From positions 82,288 through 146,287 of the forward strand of contig NZ_CALART010000029.1 of NCBI RefSeq assembly GCF_937888285.1: a stretch of 64,000 bases of DNA, written 5' to 3'. The stretch is from an uncultured Aquimonas sp. Lineage in GTDB: Bacteria; Pseudomonadota; Gammaproteobacteria; Xanthomonadales; Xanthomonadaceae. Made by a program: the position numbers and the translations under genes. Positions 8,517-17,605 of this stretch are shown here, piece by piece (the first letter of the stretch is position 1; each line of letters opens with the position of its first letter). Below the pieces are notes generated by a model. The model saw only the letters and a list, made by a program, of their open reading frames with translations. It had not been told where the DNA came from and ran no database searches.

Positions 8517-10537
8517 AGAAGTCTGTGATTCATACCCCTTCGCTTGCGCAGCATTTCGACGCGCCACTTGATCATGTCGCCGAATTCGGCTGGGTCTGCG
8601 GATACTCGGCTGACGCGGCATTTCTTGACAACGCGCTCGAAAGGTTCACTCGGCAGACGCGCGCGCAACGCGCCTGGATGGGCCGCCCTTGGCTGGGGCT
8701 GATGCTGGACCTAGGCAGCCCTGGAATCTTGCCAAGCGATGTACCCGGATTGGTGCAAATCCTGCAGCGACCAGACGCCAAGCCTCGCTTTCGTCTGTTG
8801 CACGCCAAAGTAGCCGTGCTGGGCTTCCGGAAGCAGGACGACGCGACGGACTGGACCCTTCGGCTCATCGTCTCCACCGGCAACTGGACGCGCCAGACCG
8901 TGGAGGAGAGCCTTGACCTGGCATGGCGCGTCGACATCCGCGCCGCGGATCTTGCTGAGACTGACACGTTGAATTTGCAGGCAGCGGCCGACGTCGCGAT
9001 GGCTTGGCGCTTCTTCAAGCGGCTCTTGCCGCTGTTCGATGATCGCTTGCTACAGGCCGGGGGTATCGGCTCCATAGCGTTGGCGAAGCAGGCGAGGTCA
9101 CGGGTCGAGGGTTGGCTCGAGTCCTGCGACCGCGTTCAGGGCAAGCCGCGACCACGCTTCTTCGACACGCACGAGCAGTCGCTACTGACGCAGTTGCCGA
9201 AACTCGTCCAGGAACATGCCGGTGGCCAACGAAGAAACTACCTGGCCATGGGCTCCGGCTATTTCGAAGCCCCCGCCAAAAACGGATCCTTCCCGGAGGT
9301 GCCGCCCAGGATTCGGGAGGAGCTGCAAAAGCAGGGCCTCCTGACCCAATCACCGGAGGTCGACGTCTTCGTGAACGAGACCGCCTGTCAGGCGATCGCT
9401 GAGGCCAGCGAGGAGGCGCTGAAGGCGACGGAAATGACCATCCGCGCCCCCCGTGTGCCCGCCGCGATTTTTGGCAACAGTCGGGCGCGGACCCTGCATG
9501 CCAAGTTCATCTTCAGCGCCAACAGCGGGCGCGGGGACCATACCTGTGCGAGCCCCTGGCTGTACCTCGGCTCCGGCAATCTGACCCAAGCTGGATTCCT
9601 GCTCTCTGGGCCCGATAGGGGGAACCTCGAGGCCGGCGTGGTGCTGGGGCTGTCTGGGCTCTGCTGGTATGCGAAGGATGCGCAGGGATCGCACCGACGC
9701 GCGGTCGAGCATCTGCTGCCGGTGGGCTGGGAGGACAACGAACTGTCGGTGCAGCAACTTGTGGCCGGCGACCCCTTTCCAGAGCGAACCGAAGAGACGC
9801 TCGCGCCCCCAATAGCGTGGCTCGAGTGGGAGCCGGAGGCCTCTGGCGGCCTGCTGCGGGTGCCAGCCAGTGCTGGCGCTGAAGAGGCGCTGCCTGCGTA
9901 TGACGTCCTTCATTCGTCGGGCCGCACTTGCGAGCGGGTCGATTCAAGCGCTTTCCTCTGGCAAGACGACAAGCCGCTGGAGGTAGCGGTGCGCTGGACG
10001 CCCATCGGCAAGGCGCCGCGACTGGATCGGATTCCTGTCGTCGACGAGTGCGGTCGCGTTGCCGCATCACCTCTGCCAAGACTCGATCTCGACAGCGCGC
10101 GCTGGCAGCTGCTCGACTTTCCGAACGCGCCGGAACAAGACGACAGCGACGCTGAGGTCGATGAAGGGATGCAGTCGAGCTTGATGAACTCCGCTCAAGT
10201 CAACGGCGTGGTGCAGGCGGGCTATGCGATCCGCGACATGATGGGTCTGATCGAACTGGTGGCAGAACGGCAGACCAGCCTCGCAGAGGGCGACTGGACC
10301 GCATGGTGTGCGAGGCTCGAGCAGACCCTGATTCAGACGATTGACGATCCAGCTGTCGGCGCGTTCCGCGCCATGGGACTGAACCCATTGCAGCCCCTGC
10401 GCCTGCCCTCGTTTCGACCGACCTATGCGGAGGCTCCGGAAGCGAGCGAGGCTGGCAGGCTGTACGACGATCTTCTGGACAGGATCGAGAGCGCATGGGG
10501 TGTGGCCGGTCTCGCCCCGATGGGAGAGCACGCATGA
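8513..10537 (+). CDS. Phospholipase D superfamily protein, Tdp1-like (two HKN motifs)
   Basis: 674 aa. Two half-sites are visible: LLHAKVAVLG (about residue 95) followed by VSTGNWT (about 122), and TLHAKFIF (about 328) followed by LGSGNLTQAGF (about 352). H-x-K followed by G-N rather than the usual D is the tyrosyl-DNA phosphodiesterase (HKN) arrangement, so a DNA 3'-end or protein-DNA adduct substrate is more likely than a lipid. The C-terminal 250 residues have no recognised domain. No signal peptide, so it acts in the cytoplasm. It is coupled by 4-nt overlaps to an unknown protein upstream and a SNF2-type helicase downstream, pointing to a nuclease-helicase complex. Confidence 0.8.
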   Translation: MKKSVIHTPSLAQHFDAPLDHVAEFGWVCGYSADAAFLDNALERFTRQTRAQRAWMGRPWLGLMLDLGSPGILPSDVPGLVQILQRPDAKPRFRLLHAKVAVLGFRKQDDATDWTLRLIVSTGNWTRQTVEESLDLAWRVDIRAADLAETDTLNLQAAADVAMAWRFFKRLLPLFDDRLLQAGGIGSIALAKQARSRVEGWLESCDRVQGKPRPRFFDTHEQSLLTQLPKLVQEHAGGQRRNYLAMGSGYFEAPAKNGSFPEVPPRIREELQKQGLLTQSPEVDVFVNETACQAIAEASEEALKATEMTIRAPRVPAAIFGNSRARTLHAKFIFSANSGRGDHTCASPWLYLGSGNLTQAGFLLSGPDRGNLEAGVVLGLSGLCWYAKDAQGSHRRAVEHLLPVGWEDNELSVQQLVAGDPFPERTEETLAPPIAWLEWEPEASGGLLRVPASAGAEEALPAYDVLHSSGRTCERVDSSAFLWQDDKPLEVAVRWTPIGKAPRLDRIPVVDECGRVAASPLPRLDLDSARWQLLDFPNAPEQDDSDAEVDEGMQSSLMNSAQVNGVVQAGYAIRDMMGLIELVAERQTSLAEGDWTAWCARLEQTLIQTIDDPAVGAFRAMGLNPLQPLRLPSFRPTYAEAPEASEAGRLYDDLLDRIESAWGVAGLAPMGEHA

Positions 10538-13212
10538 GCAACCGCTGCGACTTCTGGCCCCAGGTCTCCCGAACGCTTCAAAGAATTGCCCGGGCGGATC
10601 ACGAGACCAACCTTTCGTTCCCAGATCAATGGCAGCTCAGTGAGGGCCAGCGTGCGAGTCTGACTGCAATCGCCGAGCGCCTCCCGAGCAACGGGGTGGT
10701 CATTGCCGACGAGGTGGGCATGGGCAAGACGCGCCTTGCGGCAGCCGTGATTCGAGCAGTGGTCGAGAACGGGGGGCGGGTTGCCGTGGTCATTCCGCCA
10801 GGTCTTGGGTTCCAGTGGGCCGACGAGGTTCGGGATGCAGGGGTTGAATGCAGTGCCCTACTCAGAAGCCTCGGCCAGTACTTCTCCGCGCGGAACGCGT
10901 CCAATCGGAACTCCGGCATGGCTTGGGCGGACGGTAAGGTCACGCTGATCTCCCACGCCTTCGCGAATTGGCGTTTAGGCGAGTCATCGCAGGCCTGGCG
11001 CTGGTCGGTCTTTTCGCACGTCTACGCGCAGTGGCGCCGCCGCGGCTCTCGCCAGTTGCCCCATGGATTCCACAAAGACGCTCGACTCGACAACGACATG
11101 ATCGCCGCGGCGGCCGATGCGATGATTTCGGAAGCGATCCGAATCGGCCGTTCGGCGGAGGTGTTCCTCGATGGTTTGCTGCATGGGGTGACGTGGCCTG
11201 AAACGCGCATTCCCGCCAACTATGGCAAGGGTGAGAAGTTGCGCCAGCCTTTCGAGCGGCTCATTGGGCTAGGGCTCGGCGAATTCGATCTGATCGTAAT
11301 CGACGAGGCCCACAAGAGCCGCCATTTCGACAGCGGGCTCGCGAAGCTGATCGAGGGCGCGATGTGGACGACCCCCCATCATCGTCGCCTGGCCCTTACC
11401 GCGACGCCAGTGGAACTGCATCCGGCGCAGTGGAAAGACATTCTGGATCGCATCCAGGCCCCGACTGATGGCATCGATGCGGTGATTGAGACGTACGCTA
11501 CTGCCGTCCGCACGGTTCGGCGCGTGCCCTCGAACGAACAGGCGAGCGAGATCTACGCGGGTGCGGCGCGTCGCTTTGAGAAGACACTGACGCCCTACCT
11601 GCTGCGCCGCGACAAGCGCGAGGACGAGGCGGTCCGTCGCTTCGTCCAAGGCAGTGGCCTCGGACACGACGCCTACCGACGCGAGTCCGAAATCCTCGTG
11701 GACCCCTGCGAAGAGGAGATGCCCATCCCGTGGCGCCGTGCTGTCTGCGCGGCCGAGGCTTTGTCCCACATCGCTGGCGATGTGAGCGACGGCTGCTCCA
11801 AGCGCGCGCGCCTGACGATGGGCAGCGGGCATGGGATCGCAACTTTGCTCGATGAGCCCTTGCGTGATGCAACGGAAGATCAGGAATCGAGCAAGGACGC
11901 CGAGGAATCAGGTGAGCGGGTTAGGGTTGCCCAGGCAACGGAACCCGCGGTGGTCAGGCAGAAGCGCGAAGAGCGGCACCGTTGGTGGGGCGGCGTGATC
12001 CGCGGCGTGGCGAACTCGAGCGATCAGGCACTCTATGGCCATCCAGCCATCCTGGCCGCGGTGCATTCGATCGAATCATCCACGGCGAATGGCGAGAAGG
12101 TCCTCGTGTTCGGACGCTTCACGCGCCCACTGCGCGCGCTCGTGCAGTTGCTCAACGCACGCGAGATGTGGCGTGCGCTTGGGCGTGGGGAGCACTGGCC
12201 ACAGTCGACCCTCAATAATGCGGATTGGTTGGTCGCCGAGGTTGCGCAGCGCCAACTCAGGCTGCAGCAGCCGATGAGCCAGCATCAACTCTTTGATCGA
12301 CTCTTGGACGGTTACCGCCGACTGGAGAGCGCACGTGAGCGTTTCCGCCGTCACTTGATCGAGGGGCTCGAGGAAGGCCTCGAGTCCCAGTCCCAGCTTG
12401 CCGACGGCACCGTCGTGCGTGCCCTTTTTGACGCTTTCAAAACTTCGAGCAACCACGTGCGCAGCTCCGACATCGCTAACGTGACTCGCGCCCTTCATGC
12501 GCTTGGGGTGGAAAGCCTCGACACGGACGAGGACCGCCAACGCGCAGCGAGCGCCTTCGTCGAACTGATCGGCGCATTGCGCGCTCGAAACGAGGAGGAT
12601 GAGGACGGCGACAGCCAACTCGACGCCGACGAGGCTGCGGGTCTCTGGGGCCAGCTGTCGGAGCGCCTGCGATCAGAGTACGCGCGTAGCGATGGGGACC
12701 ATGCGCGACTTTTGTATGGTCGCACCGAGCCGACAACTCGTCGGCTGCTACAGCTCGCCTTCAACCGTGAGCACGCCAACCCAAGGGTGCTGGTTGCGCA
12801 GTCCATGGTTGGGCGCGAGGGGCTCAACCTGCATTTGGCCTGCAGGACAGTAGTTCTGCTGCATCCGGAGTGGAATCCAGGCGTGGTGGAGCAGCAGATC
12901 GGCCGCGTCGATCGGATTGGCAGTCGCTGGCAACAGCTCTGTGAGCGCCACGCTGAAGGCGACAGTCGAAGTCCAGACTGGCCGCGTATCGAAGTTCGCC
13001 CTGTCATATTCAGGGGCACCTACGATGAGCAGAACTGGGCTGTACTTCGCGATCGCTGGCGCGATCTTCGCGCTCAACTCCATGGCATTGTCTTGGCAGA
13101 GTGGGAGGTCGCCCCTGAGCTGCGCGAGATCGTTCGGCGGATCAACTCAGCTGCCCCCCACTTTTCGCCGTCGCGAGTGGAGTCCTTGGATGGCGCGGGT
13201 GACCTGACCTGA
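10534..13212 (+). CDS. SNF2-type superfamily 2 helicase
   Basis: 892 aa from the ATG that overlaps the PLD gene stop by 4 nt. Motif I is IADEVGMGKTRLAAA (about residues 57-71), motif II VIDEAHK (about 255), motif III LTATP, and the C-terminal RecA-like domain has REGLNLH, LLHPEWNPGVVEQQIGRVDRIGS (about residues 760-797), the typical SNF2/RapA-like motifs V and VI. A long insert of charged helices (about residues 430-720) separates the two halves, much longer than in a minimal helicase. It probably translocates on double-stranded DNA and works with the Tdp1-like protein. It is the last gene of the three-gene unit. Confidence 0.88.
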   Translation: MSNRCDFWPQVSRTLQRIARADHETNLSFPDQWQLSEGQRASLTAIAERLPSNGVVIADEVGMGKTRLAAAVIRAVVENGGRVAVVIPPGLGFQWADEVRDAGVECSALLRSLGQYFSARNASNRNSGMAWADGKVTLISHAFANWRLGESSQAWRWSVFSHVYAQWRRRGSRQLPHGFHKDARLDNDMIAAAADAMISEAIRIGRSAEVFLDGLLHGVTWPETRIPANYGKGEKLRQPFERLIGLGLGEFDLIVIDEAHKSRHFDSGLAKLIEGAMWTTPHHRRLALTATPVELHPAQWKDILDRIQAPTDGIDAVIETYATAVRTVRRVPSNEQASEIYAGAARRFEKTLTPYLLRRDKREDEAVRRFVQGSGLGHDAYRRESEILVDPCEEEMPIPWRRAVCAAEALSHIAGDVSDGCSKRARLTMGSGHGIATLLDEPLRDATEDQESSKDAEESGERVRVAQATEPAVVRQKREERHRWWGGVIRGVANSSDQALYGHPAILAAVHSIESSTANGEKVLVFGRFTRPLRALVQLLNAREMWRALGRGEHWPQSTLNNADWLVAEVAQRQLRLQQPMSQHQLFDRLLDGYRRLESARERFRRHLIEGLEEGLESQSQLADGTVVRALFDAFKTSSNHVRSSDIANVTRALHALGVESLDTDEDRQRAASAFVELIGALRARNEEDEDGDSQLDADEAAGLWGQLSERLRSEYARSDGDHARLLYGRTEPTTRRLLQLAFNREHANPRVLVAQSMVGREGLNLHLACRTVVLLHPEWNPGVVEQQIGRVDRIGSRWQQLCERHAEGDSRSPDWPRIEVRPVIFRGTYDEQNWAVLRDRWRDLRAQLHGIVLAEWEVAPELREIVRRINSAAPHFSPSRVESLDGAGDLT

Positions 13213-13309
13213 CCACCCGCTGCCCAGCCTTCCCACCCGAAGCTAGATGGATTCCGTCACCCTGAGAGCTTCTCAGGCCCGCGCGATGGGCCAGCTGTTC
13301 TCGAAGAAA

Positions 13310-13390
13310 CTGTGGTCGTCATCGCCGCGAAGGCGGGGATCCAGCGTGCGGAGCGGAGCATCTGGGCCCACGCCTTTGCGGGGGCGAAGA
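13310..13390. repeat. Degenerate REP-like inverted sequence
   Basis: The stretch GTCATCGCCGCGAAGGCGG followed by GATCCAG, and about 50 bp later GCCTTTGCGGGGGCGAAG, resembles the common extragenic palindrome of proteobacteria built on CCCGCGAAGGCGGG. It lies in the gap between the convergent ends of the helicase gene (13212) and the HNH gene (13502). No gene is supported in it. Confidence 0.4.
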
Positions 13391-13437
13391 TTCTTAAGGT
13401 CGCAAGCGTTCCGTTTCCTGAAAGGACGGACATCCGC

Positions 13438-13540
13438 ATGAGTCGATTCACCACCGAGCAGACCATCGGGTTCATCAAGCTGCGCGCTCCAGGCAGGTCA
13501 CTCAAAGACGCCAAGAAGTCGTTCGATGGAACTCCAAATA
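13438..13540 (+). pseudogene. Remnant of an IS3-family transposase OrfA N-terminus
   Basis: An ATG at 13438 with AAAGGA upstream opens MSRFTTEQTIGFIKL and continues SLKDAKKSF, matching the first 25-30 residues of IS3-family OrfA (pattern RFTEEQIIGFIKQAE...). Homology then stops and the reading frame runs over the 3' end of the HNH gene on the other strand. No OrfB, terminal repeats or target duplication are visible, so this is only a scar. It marks the junction between the PLD-helicase unit and the large leftward operon. Confidence 0.55.
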
Positions 13541-14218
13541 ACGGCAGTGCTCCGCCCGGAGACCTTGGATCTTCAGTGGAGCCACCACACCGAGCTGCTG
13601 GCGCCGTAGCGGGTCTAAGGCGGGTGAGACCGAGCCCTCGCCAGCGTCCGAGAATGTGATCCACCCGCCGTCGAACAGGGCGTCGAGGTGCGGTGCCAGA
13701 AGCAGGCCGTTGAACACGTCGAGGCGCTGTTCGTCGGTATCACACTTAGCCCAAGGGCGGATGTGCGAGGCCCGCAGAAGCTCAGGCACATCCAAACCCG
13801 TGACGCAGCACCTACCCTGCCAGTAGTCCAAGAGCGCACTCCGGAACAGATCCTGCCCAACGCGCTGGACGACCAGGCGCTCGGCCTCGGTCGCTCTTGG
13901 CAGGGTGGATGTCTTACTCCTGAACTCATCCGCCACCCGATTGGGCTTGGTACGGGCATAGGCTGCCGCTGAGCGCAGCAGGGCATAGAGCTGGCCATAG
14001 CCGTCAACCGTCAGGCAGGCACTGCCATCACCGAGATTGAGGATGCCTGGATCCGAGGCGCTGACCTCGAAGCTGTCCTCGTCGCTCACCCGCACCATCA
14101 CAGCTTCCGGGAACCGCGCAGACCGAAGCTCCAGCCAATCGGATTGCTGCATCGGGCTCATCTCGAAACCGCAGTCCGCCGCGGCCTTTTCGAGGCGTAG
14201 TCGCTGCAACGCATTCAT
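13502..14218 (-). CDS. HNH endonuclease
   Basis: 238 aa from the ATG at 14218, which overlaps the helicase stop by 4 nt. The C-terminal half has the HNH_2-type restriction nuclease pattern: RCCVTGLDVPELLRASHIRPW (about residues 141-161), then NGLLLAPHLDALFDGGWITF (about 174-193), containing the His-Asn-His metal site. Residues 1-100 form a beta-rich N-terminal domain of the kind that often reads DNA in such nucleases; its target is unknown. It is the last gene of the 20-kb operon and ends next to an IS3 relic. It is the clearest stand-alone DNA-cutting effector in the operon. Confidence 0.85.
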   Translation of the reverse strand: MNALQRLRLEKAAADCGFEMSPMQQSDWLELRSARFPEAVMVRVSDEDSFEVSASDPGILNLGDGSACLTVDGYGQLYALLRSAAAYARTKPNRVADEFRSKTSTLPRATEAERLVVQRVGQDLFRSALLDYWQGRCCVTGLDVPELLRASHIRPWAKCDTDEQRLDVFNGLLLAPHLDALFDGGWITFSDAGEGSVSPALDPLRRQQLGVVAPLKIQGLRAEHCRYLEFHRTTSWRL

Positions 14219-17200
14219 GCGGAGGCCTTCGCGTCTGCAACCCAGCGAGCGATGGATTCGACGCACTCCGCCAGGTCGTCTCGCACCTGGTAGACCCAGA
14301 ACCGTTTGACCTCCCAGCCAAGCTCGATGAGGCGCTGGTTGCGAAGCTGGTCGCGCAGACACAGCTCACCTGTCCAGCTGCGGTGATAGCGTTCGCCATC
14401 CACCTCGATGTTGAGGCGGCGCCCACCAACGATGACAGCGAAATCCAGGTCGTACTGCTCGACGCTGAACTGCGGGATGGGCTTGATGCCCGCTGCGTAG
14501 AGGGCCCGGTAGAGGATCCGCTCCCAGTCCGACACTTGCTCAGGTTTGGATACGGGCGGGTAGTCAGGTCCCAACTGGACCTTCGTAGGCTCTGACTTCT
14601 CCCCGCTGGTTGTGCGCAATCCCTCGACGTAGGCGGCGAAGTTCGACAAATACTCGACGCCCGAGCTTGCGGCAGCCGCGCGGTCACCAACGACATGCAG
14701 AAGACCGCGGGCACGCGTGATGGCCACATTGAACAGGTTGCCGTTGCCTCGCAGGAAGCCCAGAGAGTTTGTCGCCATGCCCTCGGAGACGACGGGCGAA
14801 AAGAACATCACGTCCCGCTCGTCGCCTTGGAAGCGGTGCACGGTATCGACCAGCAACTCGGATCGGCTTCTTGCGCTGGCGAGTGTCTGGCTCTCCTCGA
14901 CCAGTTGCTGAAGCAACTGGGCCTGAGCGCGGAACGGCGTCACCACGCCAACCGTACCGGGGTAGCCCCGCGTGACCAGCAGATCCTCCAAGGCAGCCAG
15001 CACCGCGGCCGCCTCGGGTTCGTTTCGGGCACCACCAGAGACCGGGCGGATCACCTTGCCGCGGATGTCCTGCCACCGGATGCCCGGCCCCGAGCTGTTG
15101 GGGCGTTTCAGCTGGTGGTATCGCGTGGCTACCCGCAACCGACCCTCGTAGAAGGCCTGGTTCGAGAACTCGATGATGTCCGCATGTGAGCGATGGTGGT
15201 CGCGCAGATTCACGATGCTCTGCTGCGACACCACACTGGCCGCCACGTCGAAGAGCGACGAGACCGAGTACATCCAGCCCAAGCGGGTATCCACCAATCC
15301 GTGCTTGTGTTGCAGCTCGCTGTCCCTTGGGCGGCTCAGCGCGCTGATGTGTCGCAGCTGCTGAGGGTCGCCGATGATCACGCTGCGCTTGGCCCGGTAA
15401 AGCAGAGGAAGGGCGGACGCGATGTCACACTGGCTGGCCTCGTCGATGACAACGAGGTCGAAATAGCCAGGCTCGAAGGGAACTCTTCCTCGCGCTGAGA
15501 GCGAGGTGACGGCCCAGCAGGCGAACAACTCGGTGACCTTGCCTTGGAGTGCCCGCGCCCGTTGACGAACGGAGGCATGGACTTGCCCTGCGTCTGATGC
15601 AGTCATCAACTGCAGCACGGCCGCGTAGTCGGCGACGTCCCGGCGCTGTGCGGCCGTCAGGCGTGTGGGCGCGAGCTGCACCCAGTCGCGCCACAACCGC
15701 TGCGAGTTCTGCGCCACCTGCTCAGCAAGTGTCGTGCGTTGCCCGGCGATGTCTTCGAAGGAGGGGCTTTGCTTCAGCACCTCCAGTGCCCGCCGATAGC
15801 TCAGGACCTTCTTGGCGGCGAGTAGACGAGCCTTCCACTGCTCAGCTGCCTGGCGGTACTTCGCCAGCTCGGGCTCGGCCGTCGCCCCCGGAAGCGTCAG
15901 TCCCAGCGAGGACGCTGAAGGGGTCACCTCATCCAGCACGCGCTTCAATTCACGCAAGCGGTCTGGCGAGGTCCATCGCCAAAGAGCCTTGGTGATGAAT
16001 CCCTGACGTTGAGGATCCGCCGCATCCACGGCGCGCTCCAATATGGCCAGATGCGCTTTCGCTCGCCGCACCAGCGCTTCATCGATGCCATCCAGAAGAT
16101 CGCCGAACAGCTTGCGGGCGTCGTCCGCCTCGGCGTCGAGGCGGTCAACCGTATTGCGCGCATCCAAGGTGTCTTGCTGCGTGCGATCCAGCTCGGCGAG
16201 CCTCTCAGCCAAGCTGCGGTGCCGCTCCAGCCCCTCTTCGTAGTTGGCCTTGTCCTCAGGCCCTGGATTTCCCGACAGCAGCTGCGTGAGGTAGCCCGAG
16301 AGCTTTGCCTGGTACTCCTTCGATCCGAGCCGCAGCAGGACTGGCCGGTTTCCCAAGCCATTCACGCGTGCCTCGACTACATCAACTGCCTTGTTGTTCT
16401 TGCTGGCGAAGAGCACCTTCATGCCGCGCCATGCGGCATTGACGAGCAGGTTCGTCACCACCTGAGACTTGCCTGTCCCAGGCGGACCGGTCACAACCGT
16501 GTGGGGTGAGGACAGAGCCGCACGCACCGCGGCGCGCTGCTCCGTGTTCATCGGTAGCACTTCGATCAGCGGCTCGCTGTCCACGCTGGGGCTGTCGGGC
16601 TCGACTGCGCCACTCATCCAGCGCCCCAGCGCGGTGCGATTCAAGTGAGCGTCCGAAACATTGCCCAATGCCTTGAGCTCCGTCTCCAGGCCTTGCGTAT
16701 AGGGCGAACGCTCTCCCGGAAGGACGATCGCCCGGTTGTAGATGCCCTGCTCCGTCAACTCAGAGAGTGGCGGGCCGCCCGCACATGCTGTCGGGTCCAG
16801 TGCTTCCTTCCAGTCCCAGTCGGGCCGGATGCGCGCGAGGCGGTCGACCAACTCTTCTGCGTCGGGCAGCTCGCTCAGGGCGACATTCAGGCCAAGCTCC
16901 TCCGTGAGCCGTGCGGTCTCTTCCACGACCTGCATGCCGTCGCCCAAGGCGACCGATCGCAGGAACTTGGCATTCAGAACAGTGAGCTCATCGTCGATGC
17001 GAGGCGAGTCGCTACCGCGCTCACCCAGTTCGATGCGCCAAAGCAGGACGGGCTCGACGAAGAAGCCTTCCCACCTGGGCGTTCGATGCCGGCGCAGCCG
17101 CACCGGATAGCCCAGCCACGCAATCAGCTTCGAACGGTCCTGCCGAACCTTTCCGAGAACACGACCGACGCCGGGTTCGTTGAACCAATCCGCGCTGCGG

Positions 17201-17571
17201 CTGCCCATCGGAAGCGCCCGCAGCTCGGCATAATCGGGCTCGCCGTACTTGTTCTGTGCGAAGGCGCTGACACCTTCGTCCATGTCCTGCCCGATGCACT
17301 CGAGATAGTAGCGGCACAGACGGCCGATCTCGGTAGTCGCGGGCGCCTGCGCCTGCGTGGAAGCCGGTCGGGTAGATGCAACGAGCCGCCAACGGTAGTC
17401 CGACCCCTGCTGGACCTTGCCTACCAGCTCATAGGCCAGGCATTGATTCACCGCACGCCGCTCGACATCGAGCAGTTCCGCGAGTTCGGCAGCCTTCAGG
17501 CCCGGCTTGCGCTGCAGCTCTGCGAGGACGCGGTTCTTGAGTTCAGGCGCCTGCTGGGTCACAGCGAACAC
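14215..17571 (-). CDS. SF1 (Upf1/DNA2-like) helicase with N-terminal winged helix and C-terminal Vsr/DUF559-like nuclease
   Basis: 1118 aa. Residues 5-62 form a winged-helix (ELKNRVLAELQRKPGLKAAELAELLDV). The helicase starts at GPPGTGKSQV (about residue 362), with DEASQCD (about 709), GDPQQL, DTVHRFQGDERDV and VAITRAR motifs of the AAA_11/AAA_12 type. A coiled-coil insert (about 430-560) separates motifs. The last 90 residues (about 1030-1118) contain LDFAVIVGGRRLNIEVDGERYH and a following LGWEVKRFWVYQV, the D-x(n)-E-V-D-G-x-x-H signature of Vsr/DUF559-type endonucleases. It overlaps the HNH gene by 4 nt and starts 34 bp after the DUF262 gene stop. Probably a DNA-unwinding nuclease of the defence operon. 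Confidence 0.85.
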   Translation of the reverse strand: MFAVTQQAPELKNRVLAELQRKPGLKAAELAELLDVERRAVNQCLAYELVGKVQQGSDYRWRLVASTRPASTQAQAPATTEIGRLCRYYLECIGQDMDEGVSAFAQNKYGEPDYAELRALPMGSRSADWFNEPGVGRVLGKVRQDRSKLIAWLGYPVRLRRHRTPRWEGFFVEPVLLWRIELGERGSDSPRIDDELTVLNAKFLRSVALGDGMQVVEETARLTEELGLNVALSELPDAEELVDRLARIRPDWDWKEALDPTACAGGPPLSELTEQGIYNRAIVLPGERSPYTQGLETELKALGNVSDAHLNRTALGRWMSGAVEPDSPSVDSEPLIEVLPMNTEQRAAVRAALSSPHTVVTGPPGTGKSQVVTNLLVNAAWRGMKVLFASKNNKAVDVVEARVNGLGNRPVLLRLGSKEYQAKLSGYLTQLLSGNPGPEDKANYEEGLERHRSLAERLAELDRTQQDTLDARNTVDRLDAEADDARKLFGDLLDGIDEALVRRAKAHLAILERAVDAADPQRQGFITKALWRWTSPDRLRELKRVLDEVTPSASSLGLTLPGATAEPELAKYRQAAEQWKARLLAAKKVLSYRRALEVLKQSPSFEDIAGQRTTLAEQVAQNSQRLWRDWVQLAPTRLTAAQRRDVADYAAVLQLMTASDAGQVHASVRQRARALQGKVTELFACWAVTSLSARGRVPFEPGYFDLVVIDEASQCDIASALPLLYRAKRSVIIGDPQQLRHISALSRPRDSELQHKHGLVDTRLGWMYSVSSLFDVAASVVSQQSIVNLRDHHRSHADIIEFSNQAFYEGRLRVATRYHQLKRPNSSGPGIRWQDIRGKVIRPVSGGARNEPEAAAVLAALEDLLVTRGYPGTVGVVTPFRAQAQLLQQLVEESQTLASARSRSELLVDTVHRFQGDERDVMFFSPVVSEGMATNSLGFLRGNGNLFNVAITRARGLLHVVGDRAAAASSGVEYLSNFAAYVEGLRTTSGEKSEPTKVQLGPDYPPVSKPEQVSDWERILYRALYAAGIKPIPQFSVEQYDLDFAVIVGGRRLNIEVDGERYHRSWTGELCLRDQLRNQRLIELGWEVKRFWVYQVRDDLAECVESIARWVADAKASA

Positions 17572-17605
17572 CTTCTTCCTACAGCCTCTTCCCCCATTCC
17601 CATGT

